This document shows, in pieces, positions 44,880 through 56,800 of a DNA stretch of 64,000 nucleotides. This DNA is from Diphasiastrum complanatum (lineage: Eukaryota > Streptophyta > Lycopodiopsida > Lycopodiales > Lycopodiaceae), in the NCBI GenBank assembly GCA_029204225.1, contig CM055093.1, positions 4,930,056 through 4,994,055 of the forward strand, in the 5' to 3' direction. Below the pieces are notes generated by a model. It made no database searches, was not told the origin of the DNA, and saw only the letters and a program-made list of their open reading frames with translations. A program made the translations under genes and the position numbers. How positions within the stretch are numbered: position 1 is the first letter of the stretch; every line of letters begins with the position of its first letter.

Positions 44880-45895
44880 GTTGAAAAATACGAGATGGAA
44901 AATAAAACCTGAAAAATAAAACTCAAAAAAATGAACTCGAAAAATAAGACTCAAAAAAATAAACTCAAAAAAATAAGACTCAAAAAAATAAAACTCGAAA
45001 AACGAAACTCAAAAAATAAATTTGAAAAACGAAACTAAAACTCAAAAAATGAACTTAAAAAATAAAACTAAAACTCAAAAAATAAATTCAAAAGGTCAGG
45101 GCTCGAAAAAATCTATTATCGAAAAATAATGGATCGAAAAATAATGACTCAAAAGTATAGAGGCTTGAAAAAATAAGAAATCGAAAAATAAGAGCTCAAA
45201 GAAATCTATGATCAGAAATTCTAAAAGTATCGAAAAAATGTACAAATGATCGAAAAATTGAAAATATCAAAAAAATGTTCAAAAGATCAAAAAATATGAA
45301 GTATCGAAAAAATTTGTAGTGACTTAGAAAAACTTCGAAAAAATCGAGTCGATATAGTATCAAAAAAATCTACTTTAGATATCGAAAAAGTTCGGATTAT
45401 TCGAACCGATACAATATCGAAATTTTTTGGAAAACATCAAATCGCGTATCAAAAAATCTTAAGTATGGAAAAAATGTCAAGGGACTGGAAAATGTCAAAT
45501 ATAAAAAAAACCATAAGGTATCAGATTAATTGAAAAACCGAAAAAGTTGAAAAAAGCTCGAAATACGGAAAAACTGAAAAACTCGAAAATAACTCGCAAA
45601 TTGTCAAAATTTGAAAAAAAATACGAAAAAAAACTCAAAAATCTTAAAACACGAAAAAAAAAACTTTGGAAAACTCGAACTAAGAAAATAAAAAAAAAAA
45701 TCTCGGAAAAGTCGAAAAATTTAAAATTCGAAAAACTCATAAAACTTGAAAAATGTGAAAAAAAAACTAGGAAAAAATTAGAGTCGAGTATTGAAAAATT
45801 GAAAAATATAGAAAGAATTACAAGAAATTGAAAATGAAAAATATAAGAAATTTTATAATGTATTGAAAAATTCAAATTTTAAAAAGATTCAAAAA
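44880..45895. repeat. Low-complexity array, GACTCAAAAAAATAA / TATCGAAAAA
   Basis: About 1 kb of AACTCAAAAAAATAA, GTATCGAAAAAAT and later CTCGAAAA/TTGAAAAA words at 12-30-bp spacing. Same word family as at 13845-14340 and same orientation. Lys-rich and Phe-rich ORFs over it are artefacts. Confidence 0.85.
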
Positions 45896-45904
45896 AATTA
45901 AAAA

Positions 45905-46025
45905 AAACGTCAGATCCAGCTACAGATAAGGGTGGCGGATATAAATGCAGATGAAAGTTGTCGGATGCAACTAAAAGGAAGAGTGGCCGATGCAAATGAG
46001 ATGGATGTCGGATGCAATTGGCACT
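45905..46025. repeat. GTCGGATGCAA minisatellite
   Basis: GTNGGATGCAA/GGCCGATGCAA/GTCGGATGCAA recur four to five times at 30-45-bp spacing. Another copy, TTGTCGGATGCCAAC, lies on the other side of the array at 44815. Confidence 0.65.
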
Positions 46026-46150
46026 GAAGGGAAATGTGTGCTTGTGGGAAACAGAAATTGAGGAGAGCAAGCAACACAAACAAAAGTAGAAAAGAATTGA
46101 ATAATGCACAGATAAAAGCGAGTTCTATGGATAAAAAGCCAAGAAGATTA

Positions 46151-47275
46151 TGTTGGAGTTTAATCTAACTCCTACTCATCTCAACAACCCTGTTTTCTTC
46201 TCTATATTTTACTCTCTCAAATGTAACTTGCAGAAAATCAACAATTTTGAAACAGTCTATATTCTCATCGCTACAGTCTGGTTTTTACTTGCATTTTTCT
46301 ACACAGGTGAAAATTGCAAAAAACCCGACACTGTGTTTTTACATGGAGTTTTTTGACAAGTGACATTGCAAGTTTTACATGGGTTTCTACACAGTCGAAA
46401 ATTGCAAAAAATCTGACACTGCATATTTGCATGCAGTTTTCAACAGGCGAAAAAGAAGACACTTGCCCTACAATAGGCCGAAGCTGTCCTACAGACAAAG
46501 GCGATGGCTTACAAACACCGAAGGTGTCTTCTGGATGGCGAAGTTGTCCTACAAATCCCAAAGGTTGTCCTCGGATAAAGGCAATGGCCAGAAGGCCAAG
46601 GAGTGTTGCATTTCCAGTCTGCAAAAAGATACGGATTTTCGCTATCAGACTAGATAGCCTTCACGCTCCATCAACGAACTGATCCACTGATTAGTTTAAC
46701 AGTTGTTATCAATTTTGTAATTGCAAAGTTAAGTTTTTTTAGCTGATATGTATATATACATGTAAATCAGTGATTGTAATATAGTGGATTATGATATATA
46801 AGGTCAGATAGTGAAGAACATCTTTGATCAGTAGCTGACTTCTCAAAGTTAGTGATTATAGAGAGAGAGAGAACTATTTTAGAATCTTAGCAATTGTCTT
46901 GAATCTGTTAGTAGGATCACGTGCTTATCAGCACAATTGTATTGTGGCCTGATTGTTGTATTACAACTTCAATATACAGATTCACTATTGTTCTACATCT
47001 TTGCATTCTTGTTGAATGATAACTCTCGCTCCTCTCACACAAAGTCTATTAAGAAGAAAATTGTATGGCTGTCTCTGACGTCTAAATTAATTCTACATTC
47101 TCTTCATATTAGGTTATCAGTATTAGAGGATTTCATGCAATCTCTCTTTCATGGCAGTGTATGACTCCTACACTAAAAATTTGATTCCACACACAAAGAA
47201 CTGTTCGTAACTCCATTCGCTAAGTAATCCACGGTCTTGGTTATAACAATTTCTTTGTTTTTCTTCCAATAGAAG
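46151..47275 (+). mobile_element. 5' LTR of a plus-strand copia
   Basis: Starts TGTTGGAGTTTAATCTAAC. The first ~500 bp match the inverted LTR at 53700-54095, including GCAAAAAAYYCGACACTG-type words and CTGTCCTACA repeats. A PBS follows at 47276. Internal short repeats: AAAATTGCAAAAAA twice (46311, 46401) and TTGTCCTACA several times. The exact 3' end is uncertain (47248 or 47275). Confidence 0.8.
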
Positions 47276-47350
47276 TGGTATTAGAGCTGATATCTAATTT
47301 CGCCCATAGAGTGATATTAGTGTCTGCTCCCACATAAGTGGTATCAGAGC
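47276..47350 (+). promoter_or_regulatory. Primer-binding site region, three PBS-like copies
   Basis: TGGTATTAGAGC (47276-47287), TGATATTAGTGTC (about 47312) and TGGTATCAGAGC (47339-47350, perfect initiator-Met complement) lie within 75 bp. Confidence 0.75.
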
Positions 47351-47442
47351 CATAGGTTCACTAGATTACTAGAGTCTAGGATTTATTTCAACTCTATAGG
47401 GCTGTTTTTTCTGTTTGTGTTTCATCTCTGCTACTCGAACGC

Positions 47443-47508
47443 TATGGAAGGTTCAACCTCAGAGTTCTGCTTGATCAACAAATTCAACGAAGATCGCTTT
47501 GTTTGCTA
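47443..47508 (+). pseudogene. Copia gag N-terminus, cut off
   Basis: ATG at 47443 starts MEGSTSEFCLINKFNEDRF, a plausible copia gag beginning shortly after the PBS. It is broken at about 47506 by unrelated sequence. Confidence 0.55.
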
Positions 47509-50094
47509 AGCGGCGGTATTTTCGCCGACCGTCGAGTCTAGGTATTTCGCTAGACAGTACTGACGGCGGGTGTGACTAGTGTGACACTTAACCAAGGCGG
47601 TGTATTTCAACCGCGGATGGTGGACGGCCCGCTCTGGTGTTTCATAGAGGTCGGGTCCAATTAATACGCTTTATAATGGAAAACAAACGATTCCAACTTG
47701 ACAATTTCCACAATTTATCAATCATGCCATATGTCAACTAGTTTATAGACCGGCCAACAACCACATGCAGTTACTATGAAGGAAATCCAGGCTCCACTAC
47801 TAGCAATGTATGATCTACTAGTAGAACATTGTTTTAACTTTAAAATGAAGAAGCGATTCCATGGTAAGTACAATACAACTCATGAACCGGTTGTCCCCTC
47901 TTTCCTAACGGAAAACAATTCCATTGTCAGTCTAGTTCAAATGATTTAAAAATAGCAATTACAGTGTAAATACTGATACCCTAGATGACGCATGGAGAAA
48001 TGGAAAACCTCAATAGCTACTTACCCTATCCGGCCAAAATCACAAACAATTTCATCATGTCAAAACAATAGCAAGTACAGAATATTTGGAGTGCACGGTT
48101 CCTGAAACACTACACACTGGCATACTACCATTCTGGTGCTAAAATTTTTAGTACGATTCACTACAGTGCACAATTGACCCGTTATTCACTCAGTTGAACG
48201 AGCGTAACCACAAAATGCAAATGCATCCGAACTCAAATTTATATGACCTTGTTACTAAACAGATGTAAGTGATCTATAAAACCTTCCTTGCTTCACAAAA
48301 TCGCTTTATAAAAACCTTATTCAAATGTAGCTGACTATAGCAATAACCTCACATTGCATTATTTAACTTAAAATACTTACAACCAGAACTTCATGAAACT
48401 TACTTGCTTCCCAACAAAAACGCTTATAACGATTTAGTTGGAAATGTGGAAAAACCCTTCTATCACACACCATAAGATGTTCATGACAAAACATACTACT
48501 TTATGTTTACTGATACAAATAGAGTTTGAAAAATCAGAACATACCTCAATGCGCAATTATGTAGTCGGTTCGTGGAAACTCTAGTCATGAACCTTGTAGC
48601 AAAAATCAGAGCTAGGCATGTTGACGCAGTTTTCTCCACTTTAGGCATGTCCGATCGAATTCGTGTAAAAAGAGAAAATGAAGAAAATGAAAGTTTCTGA
48701 AATATGAACGATGCGATTGAAATGTTAACGGTTCAGTTGAGAGAAAACTGAACCGAAATTCTGTAAAAAAAAATAGGCCAAAAAAATACAATGGCTAAAA
48801 AAATTAGCAACCCATCACTCACACCAAGCCCTCAAGCAAACCATCCCACTCATTCAAGATATAAGCCTACTAGTATGACAATGGACTACAACCAACCAAC
48901 CAACCCTCACCATGAAATCACTCTCAACAAAAGCAATTCTCTCAACACATTACTCTAATGCTCAAGCACAACCCACTTTTCCCATCAACAGGCATAGATT
49001 CAATCCCAAAGAGTGCAAACAAAAACTCCATCAACCCAATCAAGCCTCCAACAATCAATCAACTAATTGGAGGGAAAAACACAACTCTCAAACCAAACCA
49101 CAAGCACCCAATCTATCCATTGTTATCAACTACAAGTGAGTCTACTCTCAATCCACTAACAAGCATTCAACCCCAAACATCCATCACTGCACAAGCAACT
49201 ATGCAAGACAATACTTGTACCAATGCATAAGCTTACTATAAGGCAAAAACCACATTTAACCATCCATCAAACCAAACTTACAAGGAATCAAACCTACTCA
49301 TCAACAAAGATCTCTCAAGCAAGCACCCATCTTCCAAAAACTTTTAGCTCTAAAAAACTCTCAACCAACATCACATCAAACTATCACATCATCATCTAAC
49401 TCACCCAACTATCATCCAACTATCAATCAACTATATCTTAACACAAAGAGTGGCCTCCTTTTATAGTAAATCCCAAGTGTCCCCCTTCAAAATGTCATCT
49501 TGTCATTCTTCATGCCCTTCAAGCCCTCTTTGCCATTTGTCCCCAACCCATTTGATAGTACACCTAGTGGCCTCCATAAGAGAGTGGGGGAGTGGTGCAT
49601 TCAAGGCTCTCTTCCAAAACTAGCCAAGATGCCATTTTTGTCAAAGGCTAGGGAAGCCATTCAAGTTTCCCCTTTTGTACACCCTAGAAGCCCAAAATGT
49701 CAATGGCTAGTGGGTGTACCTCTCAATTTCTATAGCCTCCAAGGTGTTTTGGCATTTATTATCCAAATTTTGGATGAGGCCCTTTTTCAACCCCTATTTT
49801 TTAGTAGGCGGCCTTCATTGTTTCTTTGGGTACCTTCATTTTTGGCCTTTCTTTGTTTTTTCAAGGGTCGTGCACCTACTGCTCATTTGTTTGGGTTTTT
49901 GGCCTGTTGGGTAACCACTTGGCCCACACATTTCGTTAATTGCCCGTAAATTGCCCAAACTTTGCCGTTAGGGTTTCTGTGACTCCTTGACACTGAATCC
50001 ATATTTCCCGATCCCGTTTTTGCCCAAAACTTTTCTTTCTCGTTTCTTCTATGGTTGACTTTTTCGGCATTCATGACTAGGGCTACCACGACAA
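47506..50094 (-). mobile_element. Putative large LTR (2.6 kb), minus strand
   Basis: On the minus strand it would start TGTTGTCGTGGTAGCC (50094) and end CCGCCGCTTAGCA (47506), cutting the copia gag. A minus-strand TATA box, TTTACTATAAAAGGAGG (49470-49454), sits in the middle with an A-poor R/U5-like region after it. No gene is recognisable. It could be the 3' LTR of the minus-strand element represented by 52100-53560. No second copy is in the window, so this is inference. Confidence 0.4.
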
Positions 50095-50169
50095 CACGGT
50101 TTCCCTGTACACTAAGTGATCATATATTAGTAAATATGGACTCAGTTGATGGGTAATTTAAAACGGTCA

Positions 50170-50650
50170 TACCGGCTATTTTTTACAATTGGCCATTTTT
50201 TTGAAAAGCCGTAAAATATTTATCGGCCATTTCTAAGGCCGCAAAATTTGCTCTAGCCTCATTTAGTGTGGGCTGGGACCCAATTCTAGGTGGACCGGCA
50301 CTCTTGCTCGGTCTTTACAAAAATTAACCACAAAATATTTTTGACGATTTTTTTGAAAGTCAGTTTCTTACTTTTAAACTGTGTCTAGCCACTTTAGGAC
50401 GGGCTGGGACCCAGACCTAAGGCAAATTTGTGCCGATTTTTCTCTAATAACCGGGTTTTACATGCCGGTTTTTTTCAATTATTGCGACTTAAACTTCAAT
50501 ATTAGTCCGATTTTCCGTGCGAAAATATCGGCTAACATTGGCGACTACCACTAGGTAGGATGGTCCCCATACGGCGGACCCAGAGTCTTTGGTTTCGTAG
50601 ACCAGCTCCTGGTGGTGGATCAAGTTTAGTGGGCTCAGCACCCTTGCTAG
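50170..50650. repeat. Degenerate tandem repeats, ~135-bp spacing
   Basis: GGGCTGGGACCCA at about 50269 and 50404, each preceded by a TTTTTTTGAAA...TTTTA stretch; GCACTCTTGCTCGGT (50298) and GCACCCTTGCTAGGT (50618) follow the same layout. Highly diverged. Confidence 0.5.
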
Positions 50651-52090
50651 GTGATGCTAACCACAGTGAGTTGGTAGGATGTCTTCAACAACTTCCTACC
50701 CAAAGGCCATCGATTTAGCCCTTAGGATCCATCTGCAACCGGATTGGATTTGACCGCAGCATCTTTGAACAATTAGGTGTCTTCATACCTGCAAAAACTC
50801 ACTTGTGACCTAAATGGCAAATGCTCCCAATTCCATCAGATGTAAGGCAATGCCCACTTTCAGACCCATGCATAGAGGGATATGCAAATGCAAATCTCAA
50901 GATTGGAGATAGGATGATATGGATGCAAGTCAACAATATTGTGTCTAACACCGTGTCATTGATGTGTGTGTGAATGTATGCACGATGAGGCTTTGATGCC
51001 CCAACTCTAAAACCGGTCCAGACTGGCGATTACCAATTCTTTTTTTGTTTAGACATTCAACTTATACTCTCTAAGAACTGATTCAACAGGGAATAACCAT
51101 CTAGTCTCCTCTTTGTACTGACTCTTCTCTCAAGCCCTATATTCTGACAGTAGTCCATGTAGGACAACTTACTGTCTTAAGATCCAATACACAAGATGCT
51201 AGGAAGTACTGGTTTTCCACTAGTCTATGGAATCAATTAGGAAAATTGTCCTCACCTCTTATGGATGTGGGAGGCGTCACTCATCCTCACAAATTGGTTC
51301 GAGATCTGATAGAGACAGTTGAAGTCTTTTTCTTTTTTTTCTTTTTTCTTTTACTTTTCTCTCAGTCTTTCTTTCTCTCTCTTTTCATGTTTTAGTAGGG
51401 ACCTTATGAAAGATGGTTTTCGGTCAGTGGAGATGAAGAATCTTCTCAGTTGTCTGATATCAGTAGTGGACAAACTGATTCAAATGTAGACATTCGTTGC
51501 AGATCATCCCTTCCATCTAATCTGACTTTAGTACAAGGCATAAATATCCTTCAACAACTGTCTCAAATGGTTCGCTACTCAAAGAAGTAGTGACCTTTCA
51601 AGCTTATTATCTCATTGTATGTAACCATCATGTGGAGACTCTTGATTTTTCTTTATCCGTCACGTTCTGAAATTCTCCAACTGTCCAGACAATCATGCCT
51701 TATCTATTGGGTGATGGAGTCACTCCCCACCCCTCTGCACTGTTTCCGTTCCCACTTTTTCCTCTCTTACCCTCCCTTTAATGCTTCTGATCAAACACTC
51801 ATGCCCATAGGAGAAAATATGTAATGTCATATGCAGCTCAGAGTATATGCAGAATGCAGGGGTATGGATGCATGAGACAACGATCTTGCAATCAAATGAC
51901 CAAGCACATTGTGCCTACATGATGCAATGCAGCGTGAGTGAATGGAGTCAAGTCAACTGAGATATCTGTAGATCACTGTTTACAGTGTCTATGAATCTCA
52001 CATGTAGTAATAACGAATTCCATACTGAAACGAATTTTTTTTTTTAGTGGTATTTTAAAACCAGATAGAATGTTGACCAATAAAGAAAAT
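50650..52090. other. No gene recognised
   Basis: Includes a pyrimidine-rich stretch at 51325-51385. I see no domain on either strand. Confidence 0.45.
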
Positions 52091-52099
52091 ATAACAAAA

Positions 52100-53560
52100 C
52101 CAAATCGACAAAGTAAAGTCAAACTTATACCACCCCTCGACTCCCCCATGTGAAATCAGGGATAAGGGTGTATTGATGTCACCTTATCACATCTATCCAA
52201 CATCCACCTTGTTGTCTGGGTATTCACCATGCGCGTTAACCCTAACTTGCACTTCAGTGTTTTTTGTCCTATTTCTCTTTGGCATATTCAGTTGTTCGTG
52301 TATATGATAGGTGGCCAAAAGATCTAGGTCATCATTTGGTTCAAGGAAATATCCTAGTAGCACATTTTTTTCATGCTCGGATTCTTCATTATTGATGTAG
52401 TTGGGTAGTTCTTTGTCCCAAAGGAACAGATCATATGGTGTTCCAGTACTATCATGGATAAATTATCAAAGTTTACCACCATGTGGTCATCTGTTGTCGC
52501 TTTTGGATATTCGAATAAGCGTTGGATATCAAATGATTCCTGATCAAATGCATCAGGTCGGGGCTCATGATTTTTATCGTTTTCTTGCTTCGTTACACAT
52601 CAACCTATGGATCTAGTTTAAGGAGGATAATCTACTGAGGTTGTCCATAATATGTCATGTACTTTTGCATAGTCAAAGTCACCTTCACTGTCCTCGTCAA
52701 GAGGTACAGCTTGGTCGTCGGTGGCTTGTTGATTAACAACAGATGCGAATGATATAAGCTCCTTAGACTTAGTGGACTTCCCAAGACTCACCTACTGATC
52801 ACACTCTTCCATCCACTCTTTCCTAGGTGGGTCTGTCCATAACTCGCTCCAGGTTATCGTCAGTACTCTCGCCCTAGTCCCCTCGGGGATGAGTGTTCCT
52901 ATAGAGTGTTGCGGGGGTCTTTTGTCATTGGCCTTGTCTCGTCTATCCTGAGGAGGTCGTTTAAGCTTTTCGATCTGTGAATATTTAGTCTTTCTGTTTA
53001 AAATTTTGTGAGTGACTAGCCCATAACACTGTAAATCTAATCCGATGTCCATGGCTTTGTATGCTTGTAGATCCGGGCTTCTCACCCAAAAATACTTTCT
53101 TTACAAGATTGCATTCTCGAATCCTAGCCTGTATAGCCCTAAGGAATAATCGAGTTTTGACTGGTTCTCTTCGAAGTATAATCCCTTTGGTTTGTCTCAA
53201 TTCCAAGGGAAATGGCCTCATACTAACTTTTGAGGGAGTTGTTTCTTCATCTATACGGCTTCCAATCAAGGGTATAGGTTCTTCTATTCTAACAGTAACT
53301 TTTGAGGGTGATCCGTCTCTAGGTTCAGTGTCTTTGAAGTCTACCAGCCGCTTAGTTGCTACCTCACACTCTTTATTAGTGATGTCTGTCTGTACCCTAT
53401 CATGGGTTACCCTCAGCCATTTCTTTTCTATGAGTGTTTCTGCCAAGTTTATCTGGGGCTTCTCTCCTTCCGTTCTTGTTACATCACCTTGAGAGGCCAC
53501 TCTACAATCTATCTGCGGTTGACTCCAAGTTTGGTAGGTTCTAAGTAGTTCGTCATCCAT
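52100..53560 (-). CDS. Unidentified ORF (191 codons open) and its decayed continuation
   Basis: An uninterrupted minus-strand frame, 53560-52985, encodes a charged, hydrophilic protein: LAETLIEKKWLRVTHDRVQT, then DGSPSKVTVRIEEPIPLIGS, RPFPLELRQTKGIILRREPV, IQARIRECNLVKKVF. The overlapping frame 53085-52792 continues with KRPPQDRRDKANDKRPPQ and WSELWTDPPRKEWMEE, and fragments such as ESFDIQRLFEYP follow to about 52470. No domain is recognised. Composition fits a retroelement spacer between gag and protease; alternatively a captured gene. It abuts a copia LTR at about 53640. Confidence 0.35.
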
Positions 53561-53699
53561 GACATCATGGCCTATCGATTCTTGCCTTCAATTTCTAGTA
53601 TTGGAATCATTCTCTTGTGACCAACATCCATCCTCTGAATGGCCACGCTCTCTATAATATCTGAAAAAGGCATTGGGATATGCAGTGAAACACCTCCTA

Positions 53700-54095
53700 C
53701 AAAAGTGGATACAGACTGGAAATGCAAAACTCGTTGGTCTTTTGGTCGTTGCCTTTACCTGAGGATAGTCTTTGGGATTTGTAGGACAATTTCGCCGTTT
53801 GGAAGACACCTTCGATGTTTATAGGACATCATCTTTGTTTGTAGGACAGCTTTGGCTTATTGTAGGACAAGTGTCACCTTTTTCGCCTGCTGAAAACTAC
53901 ATGCAAATATGCAGTGTCGAGTTTTTTGCAATTTTTGCATGTGCGCAATTTTTGCCTGTGTAGAAAAATGCGAGTAAAAAACAGAGTGTAGCGATAAAAA
54001 TGCAGACTGTTTCAAAAACTTACATTTGAGAGAGTAAAATTTAGAAAAGGAAGGAGGGCTGTTGACATGAGTAGGAGTTAGATTAAACTCCAACA
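53700..54095 (-). mobile_element. 3' LTR (truncated) of minus-strand copia
   Basis: On the minus strand it starts TGTTGGAGTTTAATC at 54095 and matches 46151-46640 in inverse orientation, with several small deletions. Directly upstream is the tract TTAAGGGGGAG. Similarity ends at about 53705 (GCATTTCCAGTCTG). Confidence 0.85.
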
Positions 54096-54108
54096 CTCCC
54101 CCTTAAGC
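54096..54108 (-). promoter_or_regulatory. Polypurine tract
   Basis: Minus-strand CTTAAGGGGGAG immediately before the LTR start TGTTGG, just after the RNase H stop codon. Confidence 0.8.
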
Positions 54109-54114
54109 TAACTG

Positions 54115-55660
54115 CTATGAATCTGATCTGCAATTGAGATTTGATATATCTACTAAAGTAGAATGTTTATCTCTAGACAATGGCTTTGTCAATATATCAA
54201 CCAATGTATTGTCTGTATGATAGTAACTTACTACAACATCTTGACTTTGAACTTTCTCTCTAAGAAAATGGAATTGAACTTCTATATGCTTAGTTCTATT
54301 ATGAGTTCGTGGGCCCAGAGAAAGAGCTATGCAGCTTTCATTATCGCACTGGAGTATCTGTGGAAATTGTAGATCCTGTAGCAGCCTCCTTAGCCAGATT
54401 ATTTCCTTCACTACTGATGTAGCTGCAACATATTCTGATTTTGTGGAGGACAGAGAAATGCATTTCTACTTTCTATTGTTCCATTCGGTCCTCCTGCAAG
54501 GAAAAAAATGTAGCCTAATGTGGATATTCTGGTATCCACGTCTCCTGCCCAATCTGAATTTGAATAAGTGGTCAATGTGAGTGCAACTTTTGTATTGTTA
54601 TAGCTCAAAGCATAGTGCTTTGTAGCTTGAATGTACCTCAATACTCTTTGCAGAGCTTTCCAGTGTTATATTCCTAGATCGGAAATGTACTGAGATAGTG
54701 TGCTTACTGCATATGCTAGATCAGGTCGTGTGCAGATCATAGAATACATAATAGATCCTATGACAGACTGATAAGGATACCTGCACATTTCTTGCTGATC
54801 TGCTTGAGTTTTGGGACACATGTCTTTGGACAGCTTAGCTCCTGGATCCATAGGTGTGTCTATGGGCTTGCAGTCCTCCATGCCATATCTACAGAGTACA
54901 TTAGTCAAGTAGGATTCTTGGGTTATAGCTATCCTTCTGCCTGCGTGATCTCTGCTGATCTCCATACCAAGAAGGTAATGGAGTGGGCCTAAATTTGTAA
55001 TTTCAAACTATGATGAAAGCATAGATTTGGTTTTTTGTAATAACTGATTTGAATTGTTGATAATTAAAAAATCATCAACGTATAATGCTATTATGACATA
55101 GCTTGACCTTTTATGCCTGAGATATACATTGCAGTCTGCGGAGCAAGAAGTAAAATTGTGCTGCAACAACAAGAAGTGATTAATTCTGTCATACTCAGCC
55201 CTGGGAGCTTGCTTAAGACCATATAAAGCCTTATGCAATTTACATACCAGATGCTCCTTGCCTTGAAGGACGTAACCTTTTGGTTGATAGATGAATATAT
55301 CTTCTTGTATTAATCCATGTAGGAATGTTGTCTGGACGTCCACCTTGTAAATGTCCAGATCTTTTGCAATAGCTATAGCTAGTAAGGTACGAATAGACCG
55401 ATGCTTTATGACTAAAGGTCTCAATCTAGTCTATCCCATATACTTGTTCAAATCCTTTAACACTAGTCTAGCTTTTCATTTGAATATGGATCCATCTGGT
55501 TTAAGCTTTAGCTTAAAGATCCACTTGGAGTCAATTGGTTTTACACCAGTAGGAGGATTGACAAGAAGCTATGAGTGTAGAATTAGGTGTTTGGATGGCA
55601 TCATGTGCGGAGAGGCACCTGAATTGAGATCCATTGATGGGCATCTCTACTAGGTTGATC
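54115..55660 (-). pseudogene. Ty1/copia RT and RNase H
   Basis: RT N-terminus (about 55660-55440, frameshifted): GVKPIDSKWIFKLKLKPDGS. RT core (55424-55008): KVDVQTTFLHGLIQEDIFIY, HKALYGLKQAPRAEYDRI, IIALYVDDFLIINN with the YVDD box. Connection: CKPIDTPMDPGAKLSKDM, YQSVIGSIMYSMICTRPDLA, YAVSTLSQY. RNase H: YSNSDWAGDVDTRISTLGYI, then WLRRLLQDL, LQCDNESCIALS, RTKHIEVQFHFLREKV, DILTKPLSRDKH. Four ORFs in shifting frames, with a TAG-type break in the RNase H. The 3' LTR and PPT follow directly. Confidence 0.93.
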
Positions 55661-55689
55661 TTGTACAATTAGCGATCTCTCATCTTCCT

Positions 55690-56485
55690 GTGAATCTTTG
55701 ATTGTGTCAGAGTTGCCTTGTTGATGCTGTTGTATCTTCTTTCTAGCTTCATTATGCTTGAGGACGCGATAGTCCTTGATATCATGGTTGGTTCTTTTGC
55801 AACACCTGCAAAATAGCTTGGTATTGGACGATGATTGGCTGTGCTATTGTTGTTGTGGTTGCGATGCTACTGGCTATTCTGCCTTTGTCTTCTTGTCCTT
55901 GAAGCCTTTCTTCTTCTTGGACTGCTACTTGGTTGAGTAGAGTGCCATGGATTTGGTACTCGTTGACGTGGACAAGCTTTTCCTCACTTCTTCTGGCAAT
56001 AGACTTGTTGTCAATTTTTGTAGAATAGCACAGGAATGTTGCTAAGAAGCAGCACTAAATTGTCATAGGAGGATGGAAGACTGGCAAGAAGAGACATGGT
56101 AGAGTCTTCTTCTGATATAGGTGATCTTATTGCAGCCAGTTGGTTTAGCAACTGTTTGAACTCATATCGCTTACTGAGGTGCCTTCACTCATTCTGAGTG
56201 TCAACATCTTCTTCCTCAAGAAGAGGTGAGTGGACACATTTGAGGTCTTGTAGATGCTTGTAAAAATATCACATGCTTCTTTGGAGGTGGTGTTGTTTGA
56301 CACGTGAGCAATCTGAGTGTCCTTCAGATTCAAGGATACAAGTGCTTTGCCATCCTTTGTTTCCCATGCTGGAAGCAATTCAGGTTCACCAGCTTGGGTA
56401 TTGAACCATTTATGTACCCCCACAACTCTTTCTTGATCAGGAGCATCCTCATCTTGAACTTCCACATGTAGAATCTATGTGGATG
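55690..56485 (-). pseudogene. Ty1/copia gag with zinc knuckle
   Basis: HRFYMWKFKMRMLLIKKELW (about 56485-56415) opens gag. After a frameshift: AWETKDGKALVSLNLKDTQI, AHVSNNTTSKEACDIFTSIY, RKKMLTLRMSEGTSVSDM (UBN2 region). A knuckle-like CRCCKRTNHDIKDYR lies at about 55810, with the last Cys replaced by Tyr. Protease and integrase are absent between gag and RT, so the copy is internally deleted. Same family as the inverted LTR at 46151. Confidence 0.8.
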
Positions 56486-56499
56486 GTATCATTTTGAGT

Positions 56500-56800
56500 G
56501 GAGGCAACAATCAAGATATTAATGCTATCAAATTGCACTCAAGAAGGAGTTTGAGATGCATGATCTTGGTCTTTTGCATTATTCTCATTGTACTCTCATT
56601 TTTCAAGAGAACTATGCTAATTGTATTCTTAAATATTTCATATGGTAGATGCTAAATCTATTGATACACCAACTAAGTCAAATGTAAAGATCACTATAAG
56701 AGGTAACGAAAGATCCTTCGAGGAAATTACTCTCTATAAGAAGCTAGTTGATTCACTCGCATACCTAACCATCACAAGAGCTGATGTAAGAATTCCTAGA
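56500..56800 (+). pseudogene. Ty1/copia RT-RNase H connection, plus strand
   Basis: KKEFEMHDLGLLHYSHCTLIF, ENYANCILKYF, then in another frame MVDAKSIDTPTKSNVKIT, FEEITLYKKLVDSLAYLTIT, RADV. This matches the segment after YVDD in copia RT (FEMTDLG-LHYFLG...YRKLVGSLMYLT-TRPD). It lies head-to-head with the minus-strand copia just to its left. Confidence 0.85.

Noticed and set aside
45495-45875. Phe/Ser-rich and Lys-rich ORFs on opposite strands
   Set aside because: Both arise from the A-rich TCGAAAAA array and have no domain.
46271-46682. Overlapping ORFs up to 122 codons
   Set aside because: They lie inside a copia LTR and recur at 53588-53963 in the inverted LTR, with different frames open.
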